The notes beneath the pieces are model-generated. The model did not search any database, had not been told where the DNA came from, and worked only from the letters and a program-made list of their open reading frames with translations. Source: Eurosta solidaginis (Eukaryota > Arthropoda > Insecta > Diptera > Tephritidae). From it: a stretch of DNA of 64,000 nucleotides. The first letter of the stretch is position 1. Each line of letters begins with the position of its first letter. Shown one piece after another: positions 41,290-52,127 of this stretch. A program made the position numbers and the translations under genes. Where the stretch lies: contig NC_090319.1 of NCBI RefSeq assembly GCF_040869045.1, positions 179,464,645 through 179,528,644 of the forward strand, read 5' to 3'.

Positions 41290-42195
41290 AGCATACTAGG
41301 TTGTTGGTGACTCAGCTGTATATTGCTGTGGTGGCATCCAATTAGATACACCAGTCGCATTATTTATATGGCCAACATGTTGGTGACTCAGCTGTTTTTT
41401 GCTGTGGTGGCGTCGAGTAAGATGCACCAGTCGCACGATGTATGTGATCCATATATTGGTGACTCAGCTGAATGTTGCTGTGGTGGCGTCGAATTAGATA
41501 CACCAGTCGCATTATTTATGTGACCAACATGTTGGTGGCTCAGCTGTATGGTGCTGCGGTGGTGTCGAATTAGATACACCAGTCGTACGCTTTATGTGAT
41601 CAACATGTTGGTGACTCAGCTGTATGTTGCTGTGGTGGCTTCGAATTAGATACGCCAGCCGCACGATTAATGTGATCAACATGTTGGTGACTCAACTCTA
41701 TGTTGATGTGGTGGCGTCCAAATAGATATACCAGTCGGATGATTTATGTGGCCAACATGTCGGCGACTCAGCTGTATGTTGCTGTGGTGGCGTCAAATTA
41801 GATGCACCAGTCGCATGATTTATGCGATCACCATGTTGGTGACTCAGCTGTATGTTGCTGTGGTGGCGTCGAATTAGATACACCACTCGCATAATTTATA
41901 TGATCGCCATGTTGGTGATTCAGCTGTCTGTTGCTGTGGTGGCGTCAAATTAGATACACCACTCGCATGATTTTTATGGTCACCATGTTGTTGACTCAGC
42001 TGTATATTGCTGTGGTGGTGTCAAATTAGATATAACACTCGCATGAATATGGTCACCATGTTGGTGACTCAGCAGGATGTTGCTGTGGTGGCGTCGAATT
42101 AGATACACTACTCGCACGATTTGTATGAGCACCATATTGATTGCTCAGGTATATGGTTCTCTGGTGACGTTGAATGAGATACACCATTCTCAGGT
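41290..42195. repeat. 76 bp tandem array, about 13 units
   Basis: GACTCA of the TGGTGACTCAGCTG word starts at 41309, 41385, 41461, 41537, 41613, 41689, 41765, 41841, 41917, 41993, 42066 and 42142 (some with one mismatch). That is 76 bp spacing except for one 73 bp unit near the right end. Each unit also contains GCTGTGGTGGCGTC and TTAGATACACCA. Units are about 85-90% alike. Short ORFs here are artefacts. It abuts the BEL-type gag-protease unit on its right. Confidence 0.9.
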
Positions 42196-42199
42196 TATA

Positions 42200-43247
42200 T
42201 GATGACCTTTCTGGTGCTCCCTTACGGGGTATGGTAGCGTGATATAGGGTACGCCGCACACGTTTTCGAAAGTGTGATGGCACGCATGGGGATACGGCCG
42301 TGGAGTTCAGCTACTTACCCTTCCCGTATGAAATCGACGAAATATTTTCGGATATCTGGGTCACATACCGGTCCCTAACCACGAGCACACCATCGTCATA
42401 TTGGAATGATTTGCCCGTGACTGTTTTTTTGTGGTCACAAAGCGGGCATTGATTGGAAGAATGCTTGTCAGACATATCACATACTGGCTCCTGCCGAACA
42501 GCTCCCCCCCCTCTCGCCAGTATCAGTGGGGCCTCCCGGGTCCGCAATGAAACAGTAGCCATCAAGATTGTGAACATGTACTGTTTTCGGGGCAATGAGG
42601 ACCCGGGGGTTGTCGGGCGCGGTGCACGAAAATAAAAAGAAAAATAAAGAGAATTAGTATCTAATAGATCACAACAATTTATTCACTGTAAGAAATATTA
42701 TGAAATTAGGAAAGAAATGGTTGGTGTAGAATTACCTGTGGGCTAGTTGTTGGCGCCCGAACGTTTCTCCAAAAAGTGAAACAGTTTAAAATTAAAGAAG
42801 CCCGCACCACCTGCCGATAGCTAACTTTCGTCGAGTTTTTCCCCTTTAAAGTTAGCGCTCGGCAGAAGAGGGCCGTTACCGGTAAACAATAATATAATTA
42901 AAAATCTGCGTTAGGGTGGTCGTGAATATTTAGGCTGGTCGCCTAAACATGCCAGCCCCCTTGCGGCAAGCAACTCGAAACAAAAACAATGAGTACGCCA
43001 GCAACCGTCCCAAGGCGTGATAAATTAAATAAATTAAAATTATAATACGATCTCTTGTGAACATCCCGGTTTCCACTAATGCAACCTCTCTGGACGGAGC
43101 TGTGAATAAAAAAAGAAAGGTTAGTGTACATGTACGTGGGGTTGCTTGGTTCTAATGCACCTTGTTAATTAGATGTAGATTTTTGATAGGGATAACATTT
43201 AAGCATGAAATATAGCTAGATGTAGTTGTCAGAGCGATGCCAGAATT
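42200..43247. other. Non-coding flank of the BEL-type unit
   Basis: No RT or integrase is visible. The minus strand contains CAAGGGGGCTGGCATG near 42950, a type of sequence that I associate with BEL-like elements. The plus strand contains TGGCGCCCGAACG at 42752, matching the 3' end of a tRNA-Lys and thus a primer-binding-site-like word in the opposite orientation to the gag-protease frames. A 94 aa minus ORF (42311-42595) with CPLC is not assigned. Confidence 0.4.
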
Positions 43248-44472
43248 TTATTGATGGAACGCTGCTGAAAAGACCAGTCCAAAGACTGTCGGCTGCAGGA
43301 GAAGCCCATTGACAGTTGCCTGAGTTGTGCCACTGACCATAATGTTGGCGTAGCCGTTGGCACCGAGGGTCAGTAGGACCGGCGCGGGTTGATAAAACGT
43401 CGGGTCGGTGAGTTTCATGAATCGGAACGGTGCGGCGATCGAGGAATCAATCGTCTCGGTTGGGTTCAGGCGCGCATTTCGTGCTACCGCGGTAGCCTGG
43501 GTCGTGATTCTGTCCGTAACTCCGTACTTCCCGCGCAACACCAAAGTACATTTGGTGTGTCTTGCCGTGTTGAGTCGTTCGAGTATGAGGTCATGGGACA
43601 AATGCGCGTCAATCACGGAAGTCGGAGCGCAGGGATCAAGCAGTGCGCGCACCAAGTGAAGGCGACCCCTGCCTCCATTCGTACGATCGCTGTAGGAGCG
43701 ATAGCTATGAAGGATAGGGTGATCGTCACCCACGTATTAAGGGTTTCCCGCAATCGTCCTGTTCTGAAGCCGGTAGAGATCGCCTGACGTGGAACTATAG
43801 TGATGGTGGTACCTTCTTTACGTGGCGGATACGGGGTCGCTCTGTCAGTGGAGCGTCGGGTCGAGCGAAACGGACGCGGCTCCGCGCCGCCCCGGCGCCT
43901 ACTGGCGATGGGAGGAAAGGACGTGTCTCCGCGGTATCCCCGTGTTCCTTTTGTACCTGGTCCGGGATTGCGTTCCGCTTCTCATGTTGAAGCAGTGATC
44001 GGAAGGGTCGTGCTTCTCCGCTGGTCGTTGGAGCGATGGTTAAGGCTGCTGTATTTCTAGCGAACTCATCCATTTCCTTTTCTTCATCTGCTACCTGTTG
44101 GGCCCATGATCGTGTGTCTTCGGTGATGTGTATGGAGAGCACCTCGTCGGCGCTCGCTTCATCGTCGCGCTCTTCGCATTGTATAGTCCGTGGCCGCGCT
44201 TGCTACTCTTCCATATGCACCGAAGTATGATATGGTTCCTGGCAGCGGCGACAACGGTCGCTGCTTGGACATATTTCCAATCGATGGAAGGGCGAGTGAC
44301 AGTTAGGGCAATGGCGATGTATTAGAACGGTCCGGAGGCGTTCTTCTGCCGACATTCCCCTGTAGATCGGGCATAATCGTATGCAGTGATTTTTCTTGCA
44401 TAAGCGGCAGGAGACAGTGAATTTATCTACGCGTTGTTCTGTTTTGTTACGTTTAACCGAGAAACCCGTCAT
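43248..44472 (-). pseudogene. BEL/Pao-type gag zinc finger and protease
   Basis: Three minus-strand pieces. At 44472-44203 is a gag tail with paired Cys/His zinc knuckles (CRLCKKNHCIRLC; CPNCHSPFHRLEIC; CRRCQEPYHTSVH). At 44142-43795 is a low-complexity Arg/Pro linker. At 43733-43248 is an aspartic protease (HLVRALLDPCAPTSVIDAHL; FRFMKLTDPTFYQPAPVLL; LTLGANGYANIM; TVFGLVFSAAFHQ). The layout is that of BEL-type gag-pro, but the frame ends after the protease and no RT follows. The catalytic triplet reads LDPCAPTS rather than DTG/DSG, as is common in this lineage. Frame breaks lie near 44150 and 43760. Confidence 0.7.
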
Positions 44473-44479
44473 TCTGGAA

Positions 44480-46100
44480 CGGGTATTTGTTATTTATTTG
44501 TCTTTTGTTGGCGTTCTTAATTGTTGTTGTTGGGTGGCGTATGGACGGAGACTAGGGTCTCGATTCTGGCTGACATATTGGTTGGCGTACTCGGGATAAA
44601 GGGTTCATGTGGGGATCATATTCTGTTATGCGGCAGAGGTGATTATCTGTGCGGAGTGGTTGAAATCACTATTATATTTTATAAAAACTTGTGTTTAGAT
44701 AGTGCGCCTAACTGTATACTTTATTTTGATAAATATTTTCAACAGAATGAAATTTTCGATGTTGAAAACAATGAAAATTATGAAAATAAAGATTTATGTG
44801 TGTAAAGAAGAGGCAAAGGGAAAAATGGCTAAACTGATTTTAGCACCCATCATTCCATGTAGATGGTGTTTTGGTATTTTACTTTACTTTGGTCGATGTC
44901 GCTGAGATGGTGCTACATGATTTGTGGTGCGTTTTTGTTTTACCACAAGTGGTTCAGACCTTGGCTGCAATGGTATAACTGCTGCAGTTGCATTTCCACC
45001 ATTCAACATGATTAGCGATGTAATTGCCGATGATGTTAGATTCGTGAAATTAAGTCTTTTAAATCGCGACCAAATACATGCCTGATGGAGATACGTTATG
45101 CGTGACATGTAGTGCGTGTAGCGCGTGTAGTTGCGCATGAGGCCTAATGTCCGTTTTGCAATGCTTGAATGCTTGACTGTCAGAAGTGAAGTGTAGAATT
45201 TTGACATATTCTACGCTTTTTCACTTCCTGAATGGCAAAAAGATCATTAATGTAAAAGCACGCGGTGGTGAGTATCTAATATGCTCGTAGATTTTATCAT
45301 TCTGATTAATTAATTTTTCCTTCCCTTTTTTTTCAGGCATATCTTATGGTGCCTTTTGTGGAAACATTAAATATACGGAAATATGGGTTTCGACTCAAGG
45401 AGTCTGATAATGGCAACATTCTAACCATACATTAAATGTACGGAAATATGGATTTCAACTTGTAAGGTTTCGACTTCAAATTTTCGGCATTTTGCTGAAA
45501 CTTATAATTACTAGAAATTAGGAAACTTCTTTGTCGCTGGACCAAAACATATCCATAGTTATTGAATTCACTACAAGCACATCAGAATACAACTCAATGC
45601 GTAGTGTTAAGACTAAATACACAGAGGGAAAGGAAATATCGGCCGCAGCAAGCTTATTGATACCTAATGCTGATATGAGAATTAATCATTTAATAGTTGA
45701 TGGAAATTTTCCACTTGCATGTGCCCTGCCAACAGATGACCACAGTGACTTTCACTCACTTGTGCCTTCGTGCGTCGAATCAATAGAACGTAGTGATGAA
45801 GGTGACGTCGATGAGGTCTGTGTATATCCGGCATGATTAAGAAAGATTACGTGGATAAGGAAGATTTGATTTTACGCAAATGGCTGCGTAAACGTCGAGG
45901 CTGGGGGGCTGAAGATTATTCGCAAACAACCAATGTATATGAGCTGGTTGGATATAGCGTAGTCGGTCAACACTGGGGCGACGTCATTGTTTTTCGTATT
46001 GACAAATTCATGATATGAAGGGAATGCTAAATGCATGACATTTCCACTTTGAGTTGTACATTTGCTATTTATAGTGAAGGCAGTGTGCCAATATTTGTAT
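44480..46100. other. Unassigned region
   Basis: Mostly unrecognised. The plus strand has ORFs 45531-45836 (101 aa) and 45833-46018 (61 aa) that overlap by ATGA. Neither resembles a family I know, though the 45600-46018 stretch is less AT-rich than its surroundings. A poly-T run followed by CAG near 45335 could be a splice acceptor. No firm gene call. Confidence 0.35.
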
Positions 46101-46138
46101 ACATTACTTACTTACTTACTTACTTACTTAATTGGCGC

Positions 46139-48166
46139 TTAACCGTCTAAACGGTTATGGCCGTCCAACAAGGCGCGCCAGTCGCTCCTTCGCTCCGCCA
46201 ACCGGCGCCAATTGGTCACACCAAGGGAGTTTAAATCGTTTTCCACCTGGTCCTTCCAACGGAGTGGGGGCCGCCCTCTACCTCTGCTTCCATAGGCGGG
46301 TTCCGATAGAAACACTTTCTTGGCCGGAGCATCATCTTTCATTCGCATAACATGGCCTAGCCAGCGCAGCCGCTGCGTTTTAATTCGCTGGACTATGTTG
46401 ATGTCTGCGTATAGCTCGTACAGCTCATCATTAAATCTTCTTCGGTACTCGCCATCGCCAACGCGTAGAGGTCCATAAATCTTTCGAAGAACTTTTCTCT
46501 CGAACACTCCCAAAGCCGCTTCATCTGCTGTTGTCATGGTCCATGCTTCTGCCCCATATAGCAGGACGGGTACGATAAGTGACTTGTAGAGTATGATTTT
46601 CGTTCGCCGAGAGAGGACTTTACTTTTCAATTGCCTACCTAGTCCAAAGTAGCATTTATTGGCAAGATTGATTCTTCGCTGGATTTCAGTGCTGATGTTG
46701 TTGCTAATGTTGATGCTGGTTCCCAAATAAACGAAGTCTTTTACTATTTCGAAATTATGGCTGCCAACAGTAGCGTGGTTGCCAAGGCGCATATGCGCTG
46801 ACTCTTTGCTCGATGACAGCAGGTACTTCGTTTTGTCCTCATTCACCATCAAACCCATCTTTACCGCTTCTTTTTCCAGCTTGGAGTAAGCAGAACTAAC
46901 AGCGCGGGTGTTTAGGCCGATGATATCAATGTCATCAGCATATGCCAGTAATTGCACGCTTTTATAGTATATTGTTCCAGTGCGGTTAAGTTCTGCAGCT
47001 AGTATAATTTTCTCCAGCATCAAATTAAAGAAATTGCACGATAGGGGGTCACCCTGTCTGAAACCTCGTTTAGTTTCGAACGGCTCGGAGAGGTCCTTCC
47101 CAATTCTGACTGAGCTGATGGTGTTGCTCAACGTCATTTTGCACAGCCGTATAAGTTTTGCGGGGAAACCAAATTCAGACATAGCGGCATATAGGCAGCT
47201 CCTTTTCGTGCTGTCGAAGGCGGCTTTAAAGTCGACGAAGAGGTGGTGTGTGTCGATTCTCTTTTCACGGGTTTTTTCCAAGATTTGGCGCATTGTGAAA
47301 ATCTGGTCGATGGTAGATTTACCAGGTCTGAAGCCGCACTGATAAGGTCCAATCAGCCGGTTCACGGTGGGCTTCAATCTTTCGCACAATACACTTGAAA
47401 GGACCTTATATGCGATATTAAGAAGGCTGATTCCACGATAGTTAGTGCATTTTGCAGTATCCCCCTTCTTGTGGACTGGGCAAAGAACACTTAGATTCCA
47501 ACCGTCGGGCATGCTTTCGTCCGCCCATATTTTGCTAAGAAGCTGCTGCATGCGCCTTACCAACTCCTCGCCGCCGAACTTGAATAGCTCCGCAGGAAAT
47601 CCATCAGCGCCCACGGCCTTGTTGTTTTTCAATCTGGTTATTGCTATTCTAACTTCGTCATAATCGGGCGGGGGGACATATATTCCATCATCATCGATTG
47701 CGGGATCGGGTTCTTCATCTCTGCGCGGTGAATTGCTGCCTCCATTTAGGAGAGCAGAGAAGTGTTCCCTCTATAATCTAAGCACTCTCTGGACATCAGT
47801 TACAAGGTCGCCGTTTTCATTCCTACAGGAGTTTGCCCCGGTCTTAAAACCTTCCGTCTGTCGCCGTATTTTTTGGTAGAATTTTCGGGCGTTATTCCTG
47901 GTGGCTAGCAGCTCAAGCTCCTCGCACTCACGCCTTTCTGCTTCTGCTTTTTTCTTCCTGCAAAGGCGTCTCGCTTCCCTTTTCAACTCACGATAGCGTT
48001 CACACACTCCTCTTGTCGCGCTCGCTTTTAACGTAGCCCTGTAGGCAGCGTCTTTTCTTTCGGTTGCAACACGACATTCTTCATCATACCAGTTGTTTTT
48101 TCGTGGCCGCCGGTAACCAATTTTTCCTCGGCGGCAGTATGAAGTGCTTTGGAGATATGCTCCCAC
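46139..48166 (-). pseudogene. LINE reverse transcriptase
   Basis: Minus strand. 48166-47771 encodes the basic linker (RPRKNNWYDEECRVATERKD; RRQTEGFKTGANSCRNENGD) ending at a stop. In the same frame the sequence continues through AITRLKNNKAVGADGFPAEL to a 497 aa open stretch (47632-46139). That stretch has RT blocks [63 protein letters not shown], active site LLAYADDIDIIG (about 46935) and the thumb region VYLGTSIN. The C-terminal part has LYGAEAWTM and RIKTQRLRWLGHVMRM. A single stop separates the two parts. Activity is DNA synthesis primed at a nicked target. Confidence 0.85.
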
Positions 48167-49134
48167 TGCTCCTGTATTCCTTCAGGATGAGTTGTGCCCT
48201 CAGAGAGCAGGTGTGAGAGTCGAGTTGCGAAATCATTGGCAGTCTGTTGTGATTGAAGCTTTTCGACGTCTAGCTTTCCTTGTGTTTTTTGTTCCTTGTT
48301 TTTAGCCGCGTTGAGGCGGGTGCGTATTTTGGCAGCAACGAGATAATGGTCCGAATCGATGTTAGGTCCTCGGATCGTTCGCACATCTAAAACACTGGAG
48401 GCATGCCGTCCGTCTATCACAACGTGATCGATCTGATTGCGAGTATTTCGGTCAGGAGACAGCCATGTAGCTTGATGTATCTTTTTATGCATGAACCTCG
48501 TGCTTGATATGACCATGTTTCGAGCACCGGCAAAGTCAATCAGCCTCAGTCCGTTAGGAGAAGTTTCATTGTGTAGGCTGAACTTTCCGACTGTAGGGCC
48601 AAAAACACCTTCTTTGCCCACCCTGGCGTTAAAGTCGCCAAGCACGACTTTTATATCATGACGGGGGCAGCGCTCGTATGTGCGTTCTAATTGTTCATAA
48701 AAAGTGTCTTTCACCTCATCGTCTTTCTCCTCTGTCGGCGCATGGGCGCAGATGAATGATATATTAAAAAATTTTGCTTTTATTCGAATAGCGGCGAGAC
48801 GCTCGTCCACAGGCGTGAACGCCAGCACTTGGCGACAAAGTCTCTCTCCCACCACGAATCCGACGCCGAAACTGCGCTTATTCGCATGGCCACTCCAATA
48901 TATGTCACAATTTTTGATCTTCTTTCTTCCTTGCTTCGTCCAACGCATTTCTTGGATGGCGGTGATGTCAGATTTTGCTTTGACGAGGACATCAACCAGC
49001 CGGGCATCTGCACCAATCCCATTCAGGGAGCGGACGTTCCAGGTGCATGCCCTCAATTCATTGTCCTTCAAACGTTTGCCATGGTCGTCATCAATAGAGA
49101 GTGTATTTATCCGAGGCTTGTTGTTATATTTCAT
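48028..49134 (-). pseudogene. LINE AP-type endonuclease
   Basis: 368 aa minus-strand frame. The EEP endonuclease motifs are all present: RACTWNVRSLNG, ITAIQEMRWT (catalytic Glu), VGFVVGERL, FICAHAPTEE, VVLGDFNARVG, RNQIDHVVIDGRH and NIDSDHYLVAAKI. The domain covers residues ~28-270 and a linker follows. The frame leaves the true linker frame near 48123, where one A appears lost in an A-run. Residues after about 338 are therefore spurious. The start MKYNNKPRINTLS follows the GC-rich 5' region. Confidence 0.85.
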
Positions 49135-49500
49135 TGGAGTATGGTTTTACGTGGCGGGTCCCAAGCCCAGCGCACAACCCGCTCAGCGGGGGTGAAAATA
49201 TTACTTGGCACGTTTATATAGCGAGCCGCTTGCTCCAAGACAGACGCCCGCTTGCAGCCGCACCTAGAGGTGTACAGACGCTGCCGATGAAATCTCCCCC
49301 GGCTAGCCCTTAAACCGATTATGTCAGAGTGGCCTAGCCAGGTTGTCGCCTTCTCACATTAGCTCACCGCTAAACGGGTGTTTAGCGGCTACCCAGAGGA
49401 TACTTGGCCGCAAGCGACCGGCAGTAGTGAGCTGCTTGAACCGCATGCAAAAGAATCGCTCTGGCCATTCCCAGGTGAATGGCGGTCAGAAGCTTTCCCC

Positions 49501-50519
49501 ACTTTCGTGGACTTCTACACACGGCCCCACCCGTATGTATTTTGTGCCTTTTTTCTTTATTGGCACTGTATTTGCTAGAAGCTGCGAGTCGCAAAGTGAA
49601 GGTAATATCTTCTAGCGCTCAGGAAGTCACGGTTCACACACAAGGGGGTCATATTGCTGAATGTTTATGCGGTTCCCATTCCTTTATTGTTGGTGAACAA
49701 AAGGAAACTGGTACGTTGCCGGCAGCCAGCGCTAGCCTGAACATAAATTTATTTTGCCCAACGAAGCGTAAACTCTCATCGCTAGACAAATTGTTGTGAA
49801 AGTCTGCTAGTAGATTTTTAGGCATCTCCCGATTATTTAGGCAAGCTACCTTCGAATCTAATAGAATAGAATATACGTATTTGTTAAGTCTTTCACATAA
49901 CTTGTTCTATCTGACGTAGTACCACAATCGGCTTATAGGAGTATAACAAGTGCCGGGCTGATTTTGCGTGACAATTCTTCGTTAAATAATACCCAATTTG
50001 GTTGGGTTTACCGGGTAATGGAAGATCATTCCAGTTCAGATCGGTGGCCGATGCTTCTGAAAGAAGGTTTCTAACACCAATCAGAAGGTATTTTTATAGT
50101 GGCAATATAATCGATAAGCATATCGCTACCCTTAAATTATTCCACCAGGGTGCAATGCACGGTATTTCATACGGTGTTACGTTTATGCTCCCGGAGCTGT
50201 TTTGGGGTAGCCGAAGAATATAAAATGAGGAGGAAACCTGCCAGCGAAGCATTCAGCCAAAATGTACGCTTCTCAATGGCCAGCGTTAAATGCCTATTAC
50301 ATCTTATTGGCTTCCAGCGTGCAGCGCGAAAGTAGTTATCCTTTGCATTGCATACCGTCACGCGCACTTCGTTCATAACTGGCCAAAATGTTTGAAAATG
50401 TTGTTATTGACACAAAAGCGTTTTATCGATTGTTCTGCTTTGTATGTACGCCGAAACATGCCAGGAAGAGACTTGGCTTATCAGACTGCCTTTAAGGCTT
50501 TTAATTGTGAGGACCAAAT
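49501..50519. other. Unassigned spacer
   Basis: No recognisable domains or long repeats. Several short ORFs on both strands are not supported by any motif. Confidence 0.35.
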
Positions 50520-50767
50520 ATAATCCATTAATTTGGCCCACACAAAACTACCACCCCATAACACAGGAGCAGTACTACAGACAACACGAGACACAAACAA
50601 GTCTCTGAAACATGATAAAAACACGATTAGCAACATTGCCAACACAACATGGGACACAAACAAGTGTCAGAAACATCACTAGCGCAACAAGTTGCCGCAA
50701 CACGCCACAGCAACACCGTAACCATGGCAACGCAACGAACTATGCTAGCAACATCAAGAGCATTGGC

Positions 50768-50802
50768 TATAAAAAGGGCAACACGAGAAGACAGCAGTCA
50801 GT
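50768..50802 (+). promoter_or_regulatory. LTR core promoter (TATA plus initiator)
   Basis: TATAAAAAG at 50768-50776 is followed about 30 bp later by TCAGT at 50798-50802, a canonical insect initiator. The same pair occurs in the 3' LTR at 58479-58487 and 58509-58513. If used, U3 is only about 280 bp and R is about 1.1 kb, up to the AATAAA at 51918. Confidence 0.7.
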
Positions 50803-51339
50803 CAGCACGCGGTTGTGGTTGCGACCGGAGCTACTTTTGGAGCGCTCTGGAAGGCATATCGGTTTTGACCATTGCAAGCCAGTGCGTTTCATAGGAGAAA
50901 GTCGTGGACTGAAGATTGTGGGTAAGCAGGTTTTGACCGCTCTACAACGCTTTAGATCACGCTTGCTCCCTCGTAAGCGAACGCCCTCCACAGCATCGTG
51001 ATCCCGCGCTCAGCCAAACGTCGTCCGCGGCAGAAGTACGTCGGCAACCGCAGTAGGAGTGAGTCGAGGTGAAACGCAACAACGTGACTGTACCGAGGCT
51101 AACGGATCTCACCTAACGGGGCGCAAAGTTGCGACTGTCACCTGAGCAGCATTTGAAGGGCATCTGGAAGGCGTATCGGTTTTGACCATCGCAAGACAGT
51201 TCCCGTCATAGGAGAGAGCCGTGGGTTGAGGATTGTGGGCAAGCTGGGTTTGACCGCTCTACAACGCCTTAAACTACGCTCGCTCCCCGCTAAGCGAAGG
51301 CCCACAACGTCACGAGCCCGCGCGCCATCGCCATAAGCC

Positions 51340-51700
51340 TCGACGGCAGAGTCACGCATACACACGACGCCAGCAGAGTTACGCATACACACGACGTTGG
51401 CCACAGCAGAGTCACGCTTACATACGACGTTGGCCGCAGCAGAGCTACGCAAATACACGACGTTGGCCACAGCAGTCACGCTTACATACGACGTTGGCCG
51501 CAGCAGAGCGGCAAATATACGACGTTGGCCACAGCAGAGTCACGCATACACACGACGTTGGCAGCAGAGCCACCCATAAATACGACGCTGGCAGAGCCAC
51601 GAATATGCCCGACGTTGGCAGCAGCAGAACTACGCGCACATACGACGTTGGCCGCGGCAGAGATACGCAGGCATACGACGCTGACCGCAGCAGGCTTAGC
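51340..51700. repeat. Minisatellite in gypsy 5' LTR (~33 bp units)
   Basis: Roughly ten degenerate units of about 30-36 bp built on CACACGACGTTGGC and CAGCAGAGTCACGC. The matching array in the 3' LTR is at about 59050-59405. Both strands show open frames across it because most units are multiples of three. Confidence 0.8.
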
Positions 51701-52053
51701 ACTGCCACTAACCATAATAGGAACACGCCGCCGCAATGCGTCACCGAGACACATTCACACGTACCTAGACGGCGAACAGTACGGCGCCCTAACAGAACGT
51801 TCCTAACGGGACACGAGGAACCGCTAGCCCATCACGAATTATAAAGCAAGCAATGAAATTAAGTGAATTATAGATACACATTTTATACATTTTATATTAT
51901 AGTTTAGGGAATTTACCAATAAAGTGAATTTATATGAACACGATTTGAAGGCGCCCCGAAATACAAATTCATTGTAAACGAACCTTGGACACGGCGAGTA
52001 TACCCCAGCAGTTACTGAAGAAGCACCGGGGCAAGGAAAAGCTTCGTTACAAT

Positions 52054-52070
52054 TGGCGCCCGAGCAGGGA
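52054..52070 (+). other. Primer-binding site, tRNA-Lys type
   Basis: TGGCGCCCGAGCAGGG begins 2 bp after the LTR end and complements the 3' end of a tRNA-Lys, the primer for minus-strand cDNA. Confidence 0.8.
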
Positions 52071-52127
52071 CCCTGCAAATCGTACAACGTCAGAAGGAAC
52101 ATTCCTGACTAGAAACCTAACAGAAAA

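Larger units (their letters stand above)
46108..49500 (-). mobile_element. RTE/BovB-type LINE, nearly complete
   Basis: The minus strand carries endonuclease (49134-48028), a linker (48166-47771) and RT plus C-terminal domain (47632-46139). Its 3' end is a short ACTTACTTACTTACTTACTT microsatellite tail (46108-46130), as typical of RTE-group elements. A GC-rich presumed 5' UTR reaches to about 49500. Visible lesions are a 1 bp frameshift in an A-run near 48123 and one stop near 47777. Otherwise the coding region is continuous, so it looks fairly recent. The clade is inferred from the craniofacial-development-protein-2-like endonuclease. Confidence 0.85.
50520..52051 (+). repeat. Gypsy 5' LTR
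   Basis: Shares its start ATAATCCATTAATTTGGCCC and end AAAAGCTTCGTTACA with the 3' LTR. It contains a TATA box, an initiator, a minisatellite (51340-51700) and a polyadenylation signal AATAAA at 51918. The exact first base is uncertain by a few bases. Confidence 0.88.

Noticed and set aside
41388..42283. 76 bp array as a CRISPR array
   Set aside because: Units are contiguous and similar over their whole length, with no unique spacers, in a eukaryotic repeat context.
42752..46018. Plus-strand LTR element starting from the TGGCGCCCGAACG primer-like word
   Set aside because: No plus-strand gag or pol follows and no matching LTR pair was found. Kept only as an observation.
50510..50520. Target duplication for the gypsy element
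   Set aside because: AT-rich flanks (AATAT left, TAATT right) give several partial matches but no clean 4-5 bp repeat.
51138..51844. Long ORFs on both strands rich in ANVV/CMRDSA or TYDVG repeats
   Set aside because: They are translations of the LTR minisatellite, repeated in the 3' LTR, with no start context or domain.
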